This document shows positions 61,046 through 64,000 of a stretch of 64,000 nt of DNA, piece by piece. A model generated the notes under the pieces. The model had not been told where the DNA came from, did not search any database, and worked only from the letters and a program-made list of their open reading frames with translations. Source of the stretch: Drosophila persimilis. Its lineage: Eukaryota; Arthropoda; Insecta; Diptera; Drosophilidae. The stretch lies in assembly GCF_003286085.1 (NCBI RefSeq), contig NW_020825288.1, forward strand, positions 22,010,001-22,074,000. Direction: 5' to 3'. The translations under genes were made by a program, and so were the position numbers. Numbering within the stretch: the stretch's first letter is position 1; each line of letters begins with the position of its first letter.

Positions 61046-64000
61046 AAAAGTCATCAAGTGCAATGTCGGGGCTTGACAAAATATGCAGCCCCAGCCCCAT
61101 CCACAGCCTCAGGGCCACCCCTTCCAAATGCCGTGGCGAGTGTCAATGCGTGGCAAATCCAAGAGAAATGTGCCACAAAACTTTTCCATCCAACAATGGC
61201 CGACGGTGCGGAGCGGGCCCGCAAGGAAAACTGTCGAAAAGTGGCATGGGAAAAGCTTCAAGGTGATGGCTGCTGTAATATTTCTTCGGCAGGTTTTCCC
61301 ATGCTTTTGTTGCTGGTTAGTTTTAATTAGTGCCAAGGTCCGTCCGTCCAGGGGCCGAGGGTTAAGCACGTCACGGATGATGGTCGGGCATTAAGTTGTG
61401 AGTGCCAGGGCGTGACCGGCTAACCAGCCCCCGAAGCCCACCCACCGACAGCCACTTCACAGCCCAGTCCAGTCCAAGTCCATGCATAATTAAAGCTCGA
61501 CGTCTCATTATAATTTCCATTAAAAAGTGAGTACCCAGCCCACCCCGCCCACTCGGAGCACCTTCTCTTTCTCTGAAGGATGGGTTTTATATTTAACCCC
61601 CTCAAAAAGTATTGCCCGATATCGAGCATTCACAATTGACATTTAAAGTGACAGCTGTCAAACAGAAAGGAAACAGAAACTGCGTCCGATATTCCCGTGA
61701 CGTAACTTGTCCTCCCTGATTAATGGAATATGCACGACCACTCTGTACATAATTATGTTTGATTAACACTCAACCCCAAAGCACTGACCAGCTACATAAA
61801 TTGTTGCCTTACTCGTAATTGTGTAGGCCCTTCCCTTCAGATGGAATCCCCATCAATTTGGTTCTTTTGTTTGCTTTTGATTTCCTGCTATTTGTTAAAT
61901 ATTTGCATAATATTCCATTCATTGCAAACAGAGAAAAAAATAGTATAAAAATGCAAATTAAATAAATGTGTCAATGGTAAGGCAAACACAAAGAATATTT
62001 TTCGTTTCAATCACATGAAATATTCGTATTATTGTATAAAGTTAATGACAAAAAAAAAAAGAAAACATGCTATAAGCTGATTAAAATCGAAACAAGAAAA
62101 GCAGATAAATTTGGGTCAAAAAACCACCGTGATCATCGATGTAGTCCTAAAGCATTTAGTCGCTCAATTTGATTGAATCAATCTGACCATAATACAAATT
62201 GCACATGGGAGATTTTAGTAATACAATCAATACCTCAGATGATAAATATACATAAGTAGCTATGTACTTCTTAAAAAGTTCGTTAACAATTCCATGTACG
62301 AAAACTAATTTAAAAAATGGCATATGGCGAAATAATAACAAAAGTAAACTAATCCCACAAAAACATTCCGACTAAAATTGATAAATGAAAAATATAAGAA
62401 ACCATACGCTTGATGATACAAAAAGAAATATGCCAAAGAACTTTCCATTTAACCAGTAAAACAATATATACGTATACAGATTGTGTATTGGATGTGAAAT
62501 AAAACATAAATCCTAATAAAATATTGATGATTAGTCCGGAACCAAGGAGAGCAACATTATATAAACAAAGCCTGAAATGTTTCCCAATTTATTTACTCTC
62601 GAGCTTGGGTTTAATTTTCATCGAGTTCCATAGTGTCAATATGGACTCAGCAAGGCCTTCCTTTGTCTACGCCGCCCCACTTTAATGCTGCTGCTGCTCT
62701 CGTTTCATTTTTTTGGGTGACTCTCATATACATATTCCAACACATTCACGTGTATGCGTATATATGTATATGTTAAAGTAAGCTTATGAATTTCATTGGG
62801 GGACTTAAGCTGATTTGGGCCAGACAAGGCAGGAGTCAAGGCAATGGAAAAGGTTAAGTACAATAAAAATAATTTATGTATTTGGGTTTCGTTTTTGAGC
62901 AGAAATTTCCATTCCCAGAAATACGATTTGACCTTGCTGAAATGAAATGTGAGTGAAATTTCTAGAGAGAAAGAAAAATGTTGCATGAAAGGGAAAAGAA
63001 ACAGGGAGTAGATAAATATCAGAGGATACATCTGAATCCCTCCAGTCATAGCACCCCCGATGGCTATGCGGAAAGATAATTTGTTTAATTAGAGTGCAAA
63101 GAACTAATTAGAGAGGGAACATCATTTCTCAAGTTTAAAATCCTCCATAGGCAACGGAAGGTTTGTAAAATTCATTACAATGTTAAGGGATTTTATTTCC
63201 TGAGTCCAGTTTATAATATAAGAAGTAGCCAGTAAAGTATAATTGAATAAAAACTTAAAAGTTCTCGAACATCATTAATGGTAATTTGTAATGAAATCTA
63301 TTTTCACCGCTACCTGCTTGGTGGCTTATATCTTTTTGTAGTTCCCCAAAAATTGTTAGATGAACCTCTTAAATTCCGTATACAAGAACTGCAGCATTGA
63401 ATGTCTTTCATATCCCTTTAACGAATGGCCAGATGGCTAGACAAGATAAACACAGTCAGGAAAGAGCTCCTAGCAATCTATACGATAGATATGTTAATTC
63501 CGCTTTCTCTTTGTAATCCCATTCTGTATCACTCTTTCATTCTATTTAGTGGAGCCTTCCGTTCAATACATGTTTTCCTTGTAATGTTTATTTTCGTATG
63601 GTACGAGTATGCGAAGAGGCAACATCTTCAACTCTTTCGTGAATGCTTTATGTTCTGTCTGTTGTGGGCAAGGTTCGTACAAATATGCATATGCCATTCC
63701 TAATTACCAACTCTTTTCTTGAGAGGCATCCAAATACGTATCCATTGAATAACCCTTTTCCAGCGAGCTGTCAATAATTTGATTGACCCCCACCACTCAC
63801 CTGTATGCCTCAGGTGTATGTTTATCCATTAGGTAATTTCTAACAATTTCATAATTAAATTGAGTTCCACAACGTAGAACACCCGCTGACCAACCGCTTG
63901 GATGCCGAGACCACAGCAAAGATAAATAAAAAAAAGCCTAACAATAAATAAATACAACAATGAGCCCATCGCTGGCCACCCGTTGCTTCCGCTACACCCC

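Larger units (their letters stand above)
59371..64000. other. Region upstream of dpr9
   Basis: About 4.6 kb without a supportable coding exon. It is AT-rich, with a G-quadruplex tract at 59543-59568 and the GGTACGGTGC repeat near 61013. Upstream leader exons or the dpr9 promoter may lie here, but none can be placed. The plus-strand frame at 63425-63703 (92 codons, hydrophobic) has no recognisable family or start support. Confidence 0.55.

Noticed and set aside
63425-63703. 92-codon hydrophobic plus-strand frame near the right edge
   Set aside because: Resembles no chemoreceptor or transporter motif I know, and no splice or polyadenylation context supports it.

Overview
The window looks like euchromatic insect DNA, almost certainly Drosophila. 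It is AT-rich and gene-poor, dense in CA/GT, GA and TA microsatellites, and its genes have GT-AG introns. A short Helentron/DINE-1-like element starting TATACCCGTCACTCA suggests the obscura group; that placement is inference from memory of these elements, not a comparison.

The right-hand part (about 42-59 kb, minus strand) holds one large gene, a Dpr-family cell-surface immunoglobulin protein, best matched to dpr9. Six coding exons can be placed to the base: 58768-58333, 53418-52871, 48895-48685, 48047-47920, 47035-46867, and a terminal exon starting at 42386 or 42408. Together they encode a signal segment, a long Ser/Asn/Gly-rich linker, two Ig domains and a hydrophobic C-terminus. All junction phases agree. 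The terminal exon has two AG acceptors 22 bases apart that open two different frames, so the gene can encode two unrelated C-terminal tails (577 or 641 residues). This is the most interesting signal in the window.

The left-hand part (1 to about 42 kb) is mostly noncoding. Its one convincing gene is a small plus-strand gene (25171-25515, 114 codons) with an HMG-box-like core resembling the MST-HMG-box domain of Drosophila sperm chromatin proteins. About 4.5 kb downstream, in the same orientation, is a decayed copy (about 29585-29990) that keeps the 5' leader and intron-like sequence, so it arose by DNA duplication rather than retroposition. A Helentron-like element lies at 8806-9361, and a smaller possible remnant sits in the last dpr9 intron near 43.7-43.9 kb.

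Anything beyond 58768 that belongs to dpr9 is 5' leader. A strong acceptor at 59228 suggests a leader exon, with the promoter further upstream, perhaps outside the window. The region from 39.6 to 41.9 kb is strongly A-rich on the dpr9 sense strand and probably contains the 3' UTR. I see no tRNA, rRNA or CRISPR array, and most other open frames are low-complexity or antisense shadows.
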